A stretch of 64,000 bases of DNA, taken from positions 1,116,001-1,180,000 of the forward strand of contig CAWDVH010000005.1 of the NCBI GenBank assembly GCA_963805705.1, written 5' to 3'. The notes beneath the pieces are model-generated. The model was not told where the DNA came from, did not search any database, and was given only the letters and a program-made list of their open reading frames with translations. This DNA is from CAWDVH01 sp963805705 (GTDB taxonomy: Bacteria; Actinomycetota; Actinomycetes; Streptosporangiales; Streptosporangiaceae). The first letter of the stretch is position 1; every line of letters starts with the position of its first letter. The position numbers were made by a program, and so were the translations under genes. This document shows positions 23,483 through 31,880 of this stretch, in pieces.

Positions 23483-24166
23483 ATGCCCGGCAGTACGGTC
23501 CGTGCGGCACGCCCGCCGCAGATCAGTCCCGCTCCTGGTGAGCTGGAGAAGGTACGTGCCTTCGTCAATACGCGGGACATCGACGAGGGCACTGACGACC
23601 TCGCCTCCACCGCGGGACTGGCGGACTGGCTGGCCCGCGCTGGCCTGATGCCCGCTGCGGGCCCTGCCCCGCCGGGCGCCGCCGTTCGCGCGCGCCCGGC
23701 GCCCGTCATCGCGGCGGACCTGGAGCGAGCCGTCGCCGTGCGCGAGTCCCTGCGCGGCATACTGCGCGCACACGTGAGCGGGCCTGACGGCCGTGCCGGC
23801 GTCCGCGCCAGCGATCATGTCAGCGGGAGCGCCGGGGAGAGCGCCGCCGATCTGCGCCGGATCGCAGTCGCGCTGCCCGTGCGTCTTGAGGTCGCCGGCG
23901 ACGGCCGGGTCACGCCCGTTCCGGCTGGCTCCGGCACGGACGCCGCGCTGGCCGCGCTACTGCTGATCGCCGCCGAGAGCGCCGCGCTCGGCACCTGGCT
24001 CCGGCTGAAGGCATGCGGCGCGGATGACTGCCAGTGGGCGTTCTACGACCGCTCCCCCACGCAGAACGGGTGCTGGTGCACGATGCAGGTGTGCGGTGCC
24101 CGGGCCAAATCGCGCGCCTATCGCCGGCGCGCAGCCAGCTCACGCCCGCCCGGCGGGCCGCGCTAG
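23483..24166 (+). CDS. CGNR zinc-finger (ABATE-domain) protein
   Basis: A 227-residue protein of the ABATE/CGNR family, thought to be actinobacterial stress regulators. The N-terminal domain (about 15-135) has FVNTRDIDEGTDDL. The C-terminal zinc ribbon is LKACGADDCQWAFYDRS and CWCTMQVCGARAKSRAYRRR, so the name-giving CGNR reads CGAR. GAGGAG lies 8 nt before the ATG at 23483, which I prefer to upstream ATGs inside the repeats. Extra Pro/Ala-rich and Ser/Gly-rich inserts make it longer than usual. Confidence 0.8.
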   Translation: MPGSTVRAARPPQISPAPGELEKVRAFVNTRDIDEGTDDLASTAGLADWLARAGLMPAAGPAPPGAAVRARPAPVIAADLERAVAVRESLRGILRAHVSGPDGRAGVRASDHVSGSAGESAADLRRIAVALPVRLEVAGDGRVTPVPAGSGTDAALAALLLIAAESAALGTWLRLKACGADDCQWAFYDRSPTQNGCWCTMQVCGARAKSRAYRRRAASSRPPGGPR

Positions 24167-24241
24167 CCGGGCGCATTCCTTGACCGGCCGGGCGGTCGCG
24201 CTGACATCAGCCGGCCAGCATGTGCCCAGTGGGTCCGATGG

Positions 24242-24607
24242 CTACCGCTCCGGCAGGCGCGCCAGGATCTGCTGCACCGTGCCCTTCATCTCGGCCATGT
24301 CCGAGCGGAGCGCGGCCACGTCGGCCTTGAGCTCCGCGACGTCGGCCTTGAGTTCCGCGACGTCGGCCTTGAGCTCCGCGACGTCGGCCTTGAGCTCCGC
24401 GACGTCGGCCTTGAGCTCCGCGACGTCGGATGTCAGGACGGCGAGCGTGCGTGAGTGGCGGTCCTGGGTCCTGCGGATACCGGCCAGATCGGCGCGCAGC
24501 TGCTGCTGGCTTAGGGCGAACGCCTCGGCCTGGCCAGGGCCGGACCAGGTCTCCAGCCTGTCTGCGCGCATCTCTAACATCCCCACGCGATCCTCGATAG
24601 CAGTCAT
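24242..24607 (-). CDS. Repetitive coiled-coil protein (VAELKAD heptads)
   Basis: A 121-residue, almost entirely helical protein. Residues about 60-95 are five exact copies of the heptad VAELKAD, with Val and Leu at a and d positions, flanked by degenerate heptads (LTSDVAEL, VAALRSDMAEMKGTV). It has no signal peptide or membrane helix. Likely a parallel coiled-coil scaffold or partner-binding protein; no family is recognised. The gene is isolated. Confidence 0.75.
   Translation of the reverse strand: MTAIEDRVGMLEMRADRLETWSGPGQAEAFALSQQQLRADLAGIRRTQDRHSRTLAVLTSDVAELKADVAELKADVAELKADVAELKADVAELKADVAALRSDMAEMKGTVQQILARLPER
24314..24431. repeat. 21-bp in-frame tandem repeat
   Basis: Five near-identical 21-bp units (differing by single C/T changes) plus partial flanking units inside the coiled-coil gene. 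The period equals one heptad, so copy-number changes would lengthen the coil without breaking the frame. Confidence 0.85.
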
Positions 24608-24753
24608 GAAGGCGATGCTACGAGCGGCCTCCGACAGAGGGAATCGTAGCGCCGCGGGCCAGGCATCGGGTCCGGATCGGCTGTCAGGTCCCCGGATAGT
24701 GCGTCATCCTGGTCAGGCAGGCCAGGGCTGCCGCCCACGAGGGGAGAGCGAGC

Positions 24754-25692
24754 ATGAGCTCAGCGAGGCACGACCACGCCGGCATCGATGATGCCGAGCT
24801 GATCGAGGTGGCCGACGGGGTGTTCGGGTACATCCAGCCGGACGGCAGCTGGTTCATCAACAACACCGGCTTCGTGGCCGGCTCGGCCGCCGTCGTGGCC
24901 ATCGACAGCTCGTCCACCGAACGCCGGACCAGGGCCATGATCGAGCGCATCGCCTCGGTCACCCCGGCGCCGGTCCGTACGCTGGTGAACACCCACAGTC
25001 ATCCGGACCACACCAACGGCAACTACCTGTTCGCCGATGCCACGATCGTCGCTCACGAGCTGACCAGGGCGGAAATGCTGCGGCCGCTCCCGCCGATGGA
25101 GGGACTGTGGGAGCCGGTGGAGTGGGGCGAGCTCCGCCGCCGCCCGCCCGAGCTCACCTTCCGCGACAGCGTCACGATCTGGTCCGATGACGTCGAGCTT
25201 CAGGTGAGGTATGTCGGGTCGCCCGCGCACACCACGAACGACAGCATCATCTGGCTGCCCGCGCGCCGGGTGCTGTTCACCGGTGACCTGGTGTTCAATG
25301 GCGGCACTCCGTTTATCCTGGCCGGCTCGGTGGCCGGCACGATCGACGTGCTGGAAAACGTGGTGCGGCCGGTCCCGGCTGAGGTGCTAGTCCCCGGTCA
25401 CGGCGCCCCGTGCGGCCCGGGCATCATCGACGACATGCTGGCCTATCTCCGTTTTCTGCAGGAGACCGCACTTGCCGGTCACGCGGCAGGCCTGTCGCCG
25501 CTGGAGGCGGCCCGGCAGGCGGACCTCGGCCCCTTCGCCGGCCTGCTTGACGCCGAGCGGCTGGCCGGCAACCTCCACCGGGCCTATGCCGAGCTCGGCG
25601 GCGCACCGCGTGGCGCGAGCATCGACATGGCGGCCGCCTTCGCGGACATGATCGCCTACAACGGCGGGAGGCCGCTGAGCTGCTATGCCTGA
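24754..25692 (+). CDS. MBL-fold metallo-hydrolase
   Basis: A 312-residue metallo-beta-lactamase-fold protein. The zinc motif THSHPDH (about residues 86-92) is complete; further ligands are likely the His of SPAHTTND, the Asp of FTGDLVF and the His of VPGHGAPCG. The C-terminal third (200-312) is helical and may form a dimer or substrate lid, as in quinoprotein relay/SoxH-like members. Substrate unknown. GAGGGGAG precedes the ATG. Confidence 0.85.
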   Translation: MSSARHDHAGIDDAELIEVADGVFGYIQPDGSWFINNTGFVAGSAAVVAIDSSSTERRTRAMIERIASVTPAPVRTLVNTHSHPDHTNGNYLFADATIVAHELTRAEMLRPLPPMEGLWEPVEWGELRRRPPELTFRDSVTIWSDDVELQVRYVGSPAHTTNDSIIWLPARRVLFTGDLVFNGGTPFILAGSVAGTIDVLENVVRPVPAEVLVPGHGAPCGPGIIDDMLAYLRFLQETALAGHAAGLSPLEAARQADLGPFAGLLDAERLAGNLHRAYAELGGAPRGASIDMAAAFADMIAYNGGRPLSCYA

Positions 25693-25698
25693 TGCCCG

Positions 25699-25728
25699 CG
25701 CTCAGGGGCACCGACGGCGCCCTGAGCG
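25699..25728. terminator. Bidirectional terminator hairpin
   Basis: A 9-bp perfect stem (25699-25707 with 25720-25728) between the convergent MBL and prs genes. Confidence 0.65.
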
Positions 25729-25736
25729 TGCGAACA

Positions 25737-26684
25737 TCAGTCCTCCGCGTCGAAGAGCGCGCTGACCGACTCGCCCTCGTGGATCCGGCGGATCGCCTCC
25801 GCGAGCGCAGGCGCGAGCGAGATGACGTGCAGCTTGGGCCCGCGCTCGCTCTCGGGGATCATCACGGTGTTGGTGCAGACAATCTCCAGCACCTCGGGCC
25901 AGGCGGCGATCCGCTTGAGCGCCCCGTCGCAGAACAGGCCGTGCGTGCACGCGATCCGCACCGAGCGGGCGCCGTGCTCGCGCAGCCTGCCGAGCAGCTC
26001 GAGGATGGTCGTGCCGCGGGCGATCTCGTCATCCAGGACGATCACGTCGCGCCCGGAGACGTCGCCGATGATGGAGGTGATCGTCACGCGCTCGTCACTG
26101 TGCCGCTCCTTGGCGCCGGCGGCGACCGGCAGGCCCAGCATCCGGGCGAGCGCGGCGGCCTGCTTGGCGTTGCCCAGATCCGGCGAGACGACCACCGCCC
26201 CGGTCAGGTCCCGGCCGCGGAAATGAGCGGCGATCTCGCGGCGCGCATGCAGATGGTCGACGGGCACCGAGAAGAACCCGTGCACCTGCGGCGCGTGCAG
26301 GGTCATCGTCAGGACCCGGCTCGCGCCCGCGGTCACCAGCAGGTCAGCGACGAGGCGGCCGCCGATCGACACCCGCGGCATGTTCTTCTTGTCGGACCGG
26401 GCGTAGGCGTAGTGCGGGATCACTGCCGTGACCCGAGCTGCCGAGGCGCCGCGCGCTGCGTCCAGCATGAGCAGCAGCTCGACCAGGTGCTCTTGCACGG
26501 GCGCCCCCAGCGGCTGGATCAGGAAGACGTCCCGTTCCCTGCAGTTGGACTGCAGCTGCACTTCCAGGCAGTCGTTGGCGAAACGCCGCAATTCGGCGTT
26601 GCGCAGTGGCACCCCCAGCTGCGCGCAGATTTCCGCTGCCAGGCCAGGATGGGCACTTCCGCTGAAGACCGCGATCTCGCGCAC
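25737..26684 (-). CDS. prs: Ribose-phosphate pyrophosphokinase
   Basis: A 315-residue PRPP synthetase that makes phosphoribosyl pyrophosphate for nucleotides, His and Trp. Domain landmarks are FSGSAHPGLA, the ATP-flag region with ARSDKKN, LHAPQVHGFF, and the catalytic Lys/Arg of KERHSD. The PRPP-binding loop reads VIVLDDEIARGTT, unlike the common DDMIDTAGT, so it may be a paralogue of the main Prs. The GTG start has TAGCCT 7 nt upstream, predicting a leaderless mRNA. The glycerate kinase gene is 18 nt upstream. Confidence 0.92.
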   Translation of the reverse strand: MREIAVFSGSAHPGLAAEICAQLGVPLRNAELRRFANDCLEVQLQSNCRERDVFLIQPLGAPVQEHLVELLLMLDAARGASAARVTAVIPHYAYARSDKKNMPRVSIGGRLVADLLVTAGASRVLTMTLHAPQVHGFFSVPVDHLHARREIAAHFRGRDLTGAVVVSPDLGNAKQAAALARMLGLPVAAGAKERHSDERVTITSIIGDVSGRDVIVLDDEIARGTTILELLGRLREHGARSVRIACTHGLFCDGALKRIAAWPEVLEIVCTNTVMIPESERGPKLHVISLAPALAEAIRRIHEGESVSALFDAED

Positions 26685-26702
26685 AAGGCTCAGGCTAGGT
26701 CC

Positions 26703-27812
26703 TCAGGCACCAGTGTCGGTGTTTCTGGCCAGATCGGATGCCATCTTCCTGCCCGCTGCCCGCAGCCAGCGCGCCGGATTCGCCCGTGCGGCGGCGGCGC
26801 TGCCGGCCAGGCCGGCCAGCGCCACGGACCGCACGACCCCGGGGGGCGGCTTCGCCGCGATCATCCCTGCGACCAGGGCCGCAGGCACGCTCGCGCGGTC
26901 AGCCGCCGCGAACACTTCCCCGGCCACCTTGCCGTCCGCTGACGTCCCGTCGTAGCTTCCCTCGCCGGTGATCACCAGGTCAGCTCCGTCCAGGGCTCTG
27001 TCGAGGCCGGCCAGCCGGCCCAGTTCCGCCGCTCCCGGCGTGATAGCCGCCCCCCATGCGGCCGCGAAACCATAGGCCGTGCCGCCCGCCGCCCCGGCGC
27101 CAGCGGCGGCCGGCTCGCCGCCGAGCAGGGCGGCCAGGCGCTGCAGGCCCGCCTCCAGGACCTGTACCTGCCCGGCATCCGCCCCCTTCTGCGGGCCGAA
27201 GACCGCGGCCGCGCCGGCCGGGCCGAGCAGCGGGGCCCGGACATCGGTCAGGCAGGTCACCCCGCCCGGCGGGGCCGGGCGCAGCCCGGACAGGTCGCAA
27301 ACGGCCAGATCGGCCAGCATCCCGCCGCCGGGCGGCAGGTCCCGGCCGGCGGCATCGAGGAAACGCGCTCCGAGGGCGGCCAGCGCCCCGGTGCCGCCGT
27401 CGGTCGATGCCGAGCCGCCCAGCGTGATCAGCAGCCGCCGCGCCCCGGCATCCAGCGCGTGGCCGATCAGCTGTCCGGTTCCGGCGGTGTGCGCGTGCAG
27501 GGGCTCGGGCGCCGCCAGCAGCGGCAGTCCGCTGGCGCGGGCGAGCTCGATGACGTGGGTTTCGCCGGGAAGTTCCAGCCAGCAGCTGGGCACGCGTCGT
27601 CCGCCGGGGCCGGTGACCTCAGCCCGGTGCCACCGGGCGTTCCCCGCGGCCGCGGCCAGTACCTCCAGCGTTCCCTCGCCGCCGTCGGCCAGCGGAAGCC
27701 GCGTGAGGTGATCGGCGGGGCGGGCGCTGAGCCAGCCCTCGGCGATGGCCGCGGCCGCGTCGGCGGCGCCGATGGTCCCCTTGAAGGAGTCGGGCGCGAC
27801 AACGATCCGCAT
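26703..27812 (-). CDS. glxK: Glycerate 2-kinase
   Basis: A 369-residue GlxK/GarK-type kinase that phosphorylates D-glycerate to 2-phosphoglycerate. The start MRIVVAPDSFKGT is diagnostic; LPLADGGEGTLEVL, LGGSASTDGGTGAL and ITGEGSYDGTSADGKV follow. Its ATG overlaps the adk stop by one base, so adk-glxK are coupled. Confidence 0.92.
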   Translation of the reverse strand: MRIVVAPDSFKGTIGAADAAAAIAEGWLSARPADHLTRLPLADGGEGTLEVLAAAAGNARWHRAEVTGPGGRRVPSCWLELPGETHVIELARASGLPLLAAPEPLHAHTAGTGQLIGHALDAGARRLLITLGGSASTDGGTGALAALGARFLDAAGRDLPPGGGMLADLAVCDLSGLRPAPPGGVTCLTDVRAPLLGPAGAAAVFGPQKGADAGQVQVLEAGLQRLAALLGGEPAAAGAGAAGGTAYGFAAAWGAAITPGAAELGRLAGLDRALDGADLVITGEGSYDGTSADGKVAGEVFAAADRASVPAALVAGMIAAKPPPGVVRSVALAGLAGSAAAARANPARWLRAAGRKMASDLARNTDTGA

Positions 27813-28489
27813 CAGGCCTGATCATCGGCGGCTGGCTGCCGCGAGGCGACGTACGGCGGCAGGCCGAGCCGGTCCCTGATGGTCTGCTGGATGTCCTCGC
27901 GGTCCGGCCGGGCATCAACGGTGATGACGTATTCCTTGCGGCGGAAGATGTCGAGTACCGGGTTGGTCTTCTCGTGATAGTCGCGGAGCCGGACGGCGAG
28001 GGCCTCCTCGGTGTCATCCTCCCTGGTGACGAGCTCGCCGCCGCAGGAATCGCACTTTCCGTCGGACTTCGGGCTGTCAGCGATCAGGTTGTAGTCCATG
28101 CCGCAGCCTGAGCACAGCCGTCGCGCCAGCACCCGGCGGCGGACCTCGCTGTCGGGCATGTCCAGGTGGATCACGCCGTCGATGTCGTAGCTCTCCAGGA
28201 AGAACTCGGCCTGCCGGCGGTTGCGCGGGAAGCCGTCGATGATGAACCCGTAGTTCCAGTCATGCTGGGCGAGCCGATCGGAGACCACGCCCTGGACCAG
28301 GTCATCACCGACCAGCTCGCCCGCGGCCATGATGCGCCGGACCTGCGCGCCGAGCTTGGTGTGCTGCTGGACATTCCACCGGAAGATGTCGCCGACGCTC
28401 ATGTGCACCAGATCGAGGTCCTCAGCCATCATTCTGGCTTGGGTGCCCTTGCCGCTGCCCTGCACGCCCATGATGACGTATTTCCGCAT
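27812..28489 (-). CDS. adk: Adenylate kinase with Cys4 zinc lid
   Basis: A 225-residue NMP kinase. The P-loop is GVQGSGKGTQ, the NMP-binding region is VGDIFRWN, and FIIDGFPRNRRQAEF is the adenine-binding motif. The lid carries CSGC and CDSC, a tetracysteine zinc site. Adk makes 2 ADP from ATP and AMP. Actinobacterial adk normally sits in the secY ribosomal-protein locus, so this copy beside glxK and prs may be a second, diverged paralogue (note VQGSGKG in place of PPGAGKG). CATGGT lies 6 nt before the ATG. Confidence 0.92.
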   Translation of the reverse strand: MRKYVIMGVQGSGKGTQARMMAEDLDLVHMSVGDIFRWNVQQHTKLGAQVRRIMAAGELVGDDLVQGVVSDRLAQHDWNYGFIIDGFPRNRRQAEFFLESYDIDGVIHLDMPDSEVRRRVLARRLCSGCGMDYNLIADSPKSDGKCDSCGGELVTREDDTEEALAVRLRDYHEKTNPVLDIFRRKEYVITVDARPDREDIQQTIRDRLGLPPYVASRQPAADDQA

Positions 28490-28526
28490 GCCGACACCAT
28501 GGCATGCGGGTGACGGGCCGGGAGCG

Positions 28527-29057
28527 TTAGGGCACCTTATTGCGCCCCAGGGCGTAGATCGCGCTCGGGCCCGCATCGCTGGGATGGCCGGACTCGAGTT
28601 CCCTGACGTCCAGGAGCTCGTATCCGGCCCTGGCCAGCGCCCGGCAGGAGGCGGCGTTGTCTTGCTGGACGGCGACCGCGATGACGTCCGCGTCGGCGTA
28701 GCGGGCGAAGACAGCCGGGCCGAAGAGCCTGATCACCTCGGTGCCCAGGCCCCGGCCGCAGTCGGCCGGATCCCCGATCAGGTAGTCGATGCCGGCTGCG
28801 GCCGGCACGCCCATGGCGCGGTCCCACTCCGGATCGTCAGCGATGCGGTAGCACTGGATCAGGCCGATGGCCCGCTGGTCTTCCTCGATGATGAACACCC
28901 GCGTCGGGTCGTCTCCGTCGACGCACGGCCCGTACTCGGCCTCGATTTCCCCCGGGCTGAGCGGCTCGCGCCACCAGGCCAGGACGTGCGGCGCATGCAG
29001 CCAGGTGTGCACCAGGCCGAAGTCACCCCGCGAGAGCGGCCGGAAGGCGATGGTCAT
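28527..29057 (-). CDS. GNAT acetyltransferase, AAC(6')/IucB-like
   Basis: A 176-residue acetyltransferase with the features of aminoglycoside 6'-N-acetyltransferase and siderophore N6-hydroxylysine acetylase relatives: LHAPHVLAWWREPL near the N-terminus, GIDYLIGDPADCGRGLGTEV as the acetyl-CoA loop, and AVQQDNAASCRALARAGYE. Whether it acts on an aminoglycoside or another amine cannot be decided. The leader has three repeats of a GGGGAAAGC-like unit just before the ATG, giving an unusually purine-rich ribosome-binding region. Confidence 0.87.
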   Translation of the reverse strand: MTIAFRPLSRGDFGLVHTWLHAPHVLAWWREPLSPGEIEAEYGPCVDGDDPTRVFIIEEDQRAIGLIQCYRIADDPEWDRAMGVPAAAGIDYLIGDPADCGRGLGTEVIRLFGPAVFARYADADVIAVAVQQDNAASCRALARAGYELLDVRELESGHPSDAGPSAIYALGRNKVP

Positions 29058-29104
29058 CTGCTTTCCCCGCTTTCCCCGCTTCCCCGAGTCGTCATGCTGA
29101 GTAT

Positions 29105-29515
29105 TCAGTCGCTGGCCTCAGTGTTAATTGAGCCGCACGAGGGTGCTCCCCCGGCTGGATTATCCCTGCGGCTCGCCGGTGGCTGCGCGGCATCACCGCC
29201 ATGCAGGGCGAACCGCCGCTCGCACCAGCGGCGCAGCTTGGGGTCCAGCGAGGAGCTGATCAGCGGCCAGTCCTCGCGCAGCAGCCCGGCGTTGAGGAAG
29301 CGGGCCACGTCGTTGCGCTGGCCCTGGGTGAGCACGAGGCCGTACATGCTGCGCCGGGGTCCGTCGTCGGTGACATCGCACTCGCGCATCCCCGGCCACG
29401 ACATGTGCCTCGGCAGGACGATGACTCCCTGGACCGGACCGCGCAAGTCCTCGATCCGGCCGGGCAGCCGGCCCGCGAGCTTGTACCGGCCGGGCAGGAG
29501 ATCCGCTAGGGACAT
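29105..29515 (-). CDS. Conserved hypothetical protein (137 residues)
   Basis: A protein I recognise only as a conserved actinobacterial hypothetical. Conserved-looking parts are MSLADLLPGRYKLAGRLPGR, VIVLPRHMSWPGMRECDV and LDPKLRRWCERRFALHG. The C-terminal 25 residues are low-complexity. The Met at 29515 begins the conserved block. No function can be assigned. Confidence 0.7.
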   Translation of the reverse strand: MSLADLLPGRYKLAGRLPGRIEDLRGPVQGVIVLPRHMSWPGMRECDVTDDGPRRSMYGLVLTQGQRNDVARFLNAGLLREDWPLISSSLDPKLRRWCERRFALHGGDAAQPPASRRDNPAGGAPSCGSINTEASD

Positions 29516-29661
29516 GGGTTCGATTATCACTGACGCCGGCCGTCCCCGTTCGCACAAACTCGCTGATTTGTCACGGCGGCCCCACGCCGGGCTCCGGGGC
29601 GGGCCCGGGGCCTGGCAATTATCGGTTGCCGGGCCGCCTGCCTGGCCGGCATGATCGAAGG

Positions 29662-30208
29662 ATGCAGCGCCCGGCTGAGGTCCTTACGCACGGCGAGGTC
29701 ACCTTGCGGCGCTGGCGTGCCACCGATACGCAGGTCGTCTGCGATCTGGTCACCGAGTCGCTAGAGCACTTGCGCCCGTGGATGCCCTGGGCCGCCCGCT
29801 ACGATCCCGGCGGCGCCGCCGAGTACACGCAGCGCTGCGAGCGGGACTGGAAGACAGGGGCCGCGTTCAACTACGCGATCACCACGGCCGGCCAGCCGGT
29901 CGGCAGCTGCAGCCTGGGTGGCCAGGATCGGGACCGGCGGGCTGGAGATCGGCTACTGGGTGCATCAGGGACACACCCGTTGCGGCCTGGCCACGGCCGC
30001 GGCCGCCGCGCTGGCCGATGCGGCGCTCGCACTGCCCGGTATCGACCGGGTGGAGATCGTGCACGACGAGGCGAACATCGCCAGCGGCGGCGTGCCAGGG
30101 AAGGGCTTCACTGAGGTCGGCAAGCGGATGTCCGCCCCTGACGCGCCAGGCGAGAGCGGCACGACCATCGTCTGGCGGCTCACGTCCCGGGACCGCCCCG
30201 TTTCTTGA
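29662..30208 (+). pseudogene. GNAT acetyltransferase (RimJ/RimL type), frameshifted
   Basis: The first frame from ATG 29662 gives residues typical of ribosomal-protein-type GNATs (VTLRRWRATDTQVV, LRPWMPWAARYDPG). Near 29917 the reading must move to another frame to continue (GGLEIGYWVHQGHTRCGLAT and HDEANIASGGVPGKGF), ending at 30208. One small indel restores a protein of about 181 residues, so either a sequencing error or a recent mutation. CATGAT lies 6 nt before the ATG. Confidence 0.75.
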
Positions 30209-30247
30209 GCTGCGCCGGGGCCGCAGCATGAGGGGCGCGGCACGAAG

Positions 30248-30317
30248 CCGCAGTAAGGCAGCGCAGTAAACCAGCGCAGTAAAGCAGCGTGGTAATGCAG
30301 CGCAGTAAGGCAGCGCT
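30248..30317. repeat. Degenerate GCAGTAA(A)GCAGC tandem repeats
   Basis: About five imperfect 12-14 bp units with the shared core GCAGTAA and spacer GCAGC, all on one strand, directly before the -10 (TAGGCT, 30317-30322) of the next gene. Their upstream position suggests regulator binding or replication-slippage DNA. Confidence 0.6.
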
Positions 30318-30329
30318 AGGCTCTGAAGC

Positions 30330-30842
30330 ATGTCCAGTGCGCAGGCCAGGCCACGATGGCACTTCCTGTTCCGGCCCAAGTGGCTGGGCTGGCATGCGTT
30401 CACGATCGCCGCCGTCCTGGGCATGCTGTGGCTCGGCGACTGGCAGTTTCATCGTGCCGAGTCAGGAAACCCGCTGAGCTGGGCTTATACGTTCGAGTGG
30501 CCGGTGTTCGCGGTGTTCGGCGCGGTATTCTGGGCTAAGACGATCTTCGATGAGTTCCGGCCGTCGGATTCCGGCGACCGGGACGCTGACGACGTTGACC
30601 TGCCCGCCGGGGCCGGGCTGCCCTCTCTCGGCCGATCCGGGCCGGGGATCGTGGCCGTGCGTGACGAGGACGACCCCGAGCTGGCTGCCTATAACGCCTA
30701 CCTGGCCCGGCTGAACGAGCACGTCCAGGGCCGCAGCCGGCGTTCGCCGGCCACGGCGGCGGCCTGCAGCGCCGTCCGGGCGAGCGTCCGGCCGCTGCGC
30801 CGGCCGTCGCAGCGGCCGGACCGATATCGAGGAGGTACAACC
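30330..30842 (+). CDS. Small two-helix membrane protein, 3' end uncertain
   Basis: The first 140 residues form a coherent protein: an FLFRPKWLGWHAF start, two hydrophobic helices (about 22-40 and 55-72), an acidic linker and DDPELAAYNAYLARLNEHV. Actinobacterial homologues of this layout end soon after this point. Here the frame lacks a stop and runs on into the methyltransferase frame, so an indel around 30745-30835 is likely; the given end is approximate. TAGGCT lies 7 nt before the ATG. Function unknown. Confidence 0.6.
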
Positions 30843-30843
30843 G

Positions 30844-31290
30844 GTGCGTGCAGAGGCGCTCCGCACGGAGGCCGCGCTCCGAATCTCGGTGCGCTGCTAC
30901 CGGGTCATGGCCTATGTGACCGGCGTGGTGCTCATCGTGCTGTGCTTCGTCGGCATCCCGCTCCAGGTGTTCGCGCACAACCTGGTGGTGGTCAGGTATG
31001 TCGGCACGGCGCACGGGTTCCTCTACATCGTCTACATCGTCGCGGCGTTCGTGATGACCCGCATGGTGCGGATGAAGGTGGCCAGCCCGGGGACAGTAAT
31101 CGTGCTGGCGGCCGGGACGATCCCGGTGCTGACGTTCGTGGTCGAGCGCTGGGTCAGCCGCAAGTACATCGATCCGGCGCTGGCCGAGGCCGCTGCCCCG
31201 CGCCCGGCGGCGCGGGCGCAGGCTCCGGGCCCTGGCCAGGCCCAGCAGGGGCAGGCCCAGCGAGCCGGCCGGGGGCCAGGCGCTGCGTGA
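30844..31290 (+). CDS. DUF3817 integral membrane protein
   Basis: A 148-residue membrane protein of the DUF3817 family, with the conserved YRVMAYVTGVVLIVLCF first helix and AHGFLYIVYIVAAF second helix, then a third helix and a Gln/Pro/Ala-rich tail. Function is unknown; members occur in many actinobacteria. GTG start with AGGAGG 9 nt upstream. The stop overlaps the start of the methyltransferase gene (GTGA). Confidence 0.82.
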   Translation: MRAEALRTEAALRISVRCYRVMAYVTGVVLIVLCFVGIPLQVFAHNLVVVRYVGTAHGFLYIVYIVAAFVMTRMVRMKVASPGTVIVLAAGTIPVLTFVVERWVSRKYIDPALAEAAAPRPAARAQAPGPGQAQQGQAQRAGRGPGAA

Positions 31291-31880
31291 GTCAGCAGTA
31301 CTTCGCCGAGCAGCCGGACGCGGCGCACCGGCCGGGCAGCGTGCATGTGCTGCTGCCCGGCCTGCACCTGGAGCTGGAGACGGACTCCGGGACGTTCTCC
31401 CCCGGCCGGCTGGATCCCGGTACGCGGCTGCTGCTCGAGGAGGCACCGCGCCCCCCCGCGGCGGGCCACCTGCTCGACCTGGGCTGCGGCTACGGTCCGA
31501 TGGCCCTCGTCCTGGCCGCCCGGTCCGCGGCGGCTCAGGTCTGGGCGATTGACGTCAACCAGCGCGCACTCGAGCTGTGCGCCCGCAATGCGATCCGCGC
31601 CGGGCTGCCGAACGTGCGGTGCGCGCCCCCTGATGATCCCGCGGTGCCCGGCAGCTTCGCGCTGATCTGGTCCAATCCGCCGATCAGGATCGGCAAGGAA
31701 CCGCTGCATGAGCTGCTCGGGCACTGGCTGGCCCGGCTGGCGCCGGGCGCGGCCGCCTACCTGGTCGTCCAGCGCCACCTGGGATCGGACTCGCTGCAGC
31801 GCTGGCTGGCGGGGTCGGGCTGGCACGCGGACCGGGTGGCCGCCCGGTCCGGCTACCGGCTGCTGCGGGTGACCAGGTGA
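31287..31880 (+). CDS. RsmC-like class I methyltransferase
   Basis: A 197-residue SAM-dependent methyltransferase. Motif I is LLDLGCGYGPMAL and the catalytic loop SNPPI matches the NPPY/F of N2-guanine rRNA methyltransferases (RsmC/RsmD type). The protein corresponds to the C-terminal catalytic half of RsmC, as in actinobacterial single-domain versions. It overlaps DUF3817 upstream and the TrmH gene downstream by 4 nt each, forming a coupled RNA-modification unit. Confidence 0.85.
   Translation: MSQQYFAEQPDAAHRPGSVHVLLPGLHLELETDSGTFSPGRLDPGTRLLLEEAPRPPAAGHLLDLGCGYGPMALVLAARSAAAQVWAIDVNQRALELCARNAIRAGLPNVRCAPPDDPAVPGSFALIWSNPPIRIGKEPLHELLGHWLARLAPGAAAYLVVQRHLGSDSLQRWLAGSGWHADRVAARSGYRLLRVTR

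Noticed and set aside
24314..24431. CRISPR array
   Set aside because: Units are contiguous 21-bp repeats without spacers, in frame inside a coding sequence.
30330..31880. A single 516-codon fusion of membrane protein and methyltransferase
   Set aside because: The middle third is out of frame with the clearly conserved DUF3817 gene, which has its own AGGAGG and a GTGA overlap with the methyltransferase.
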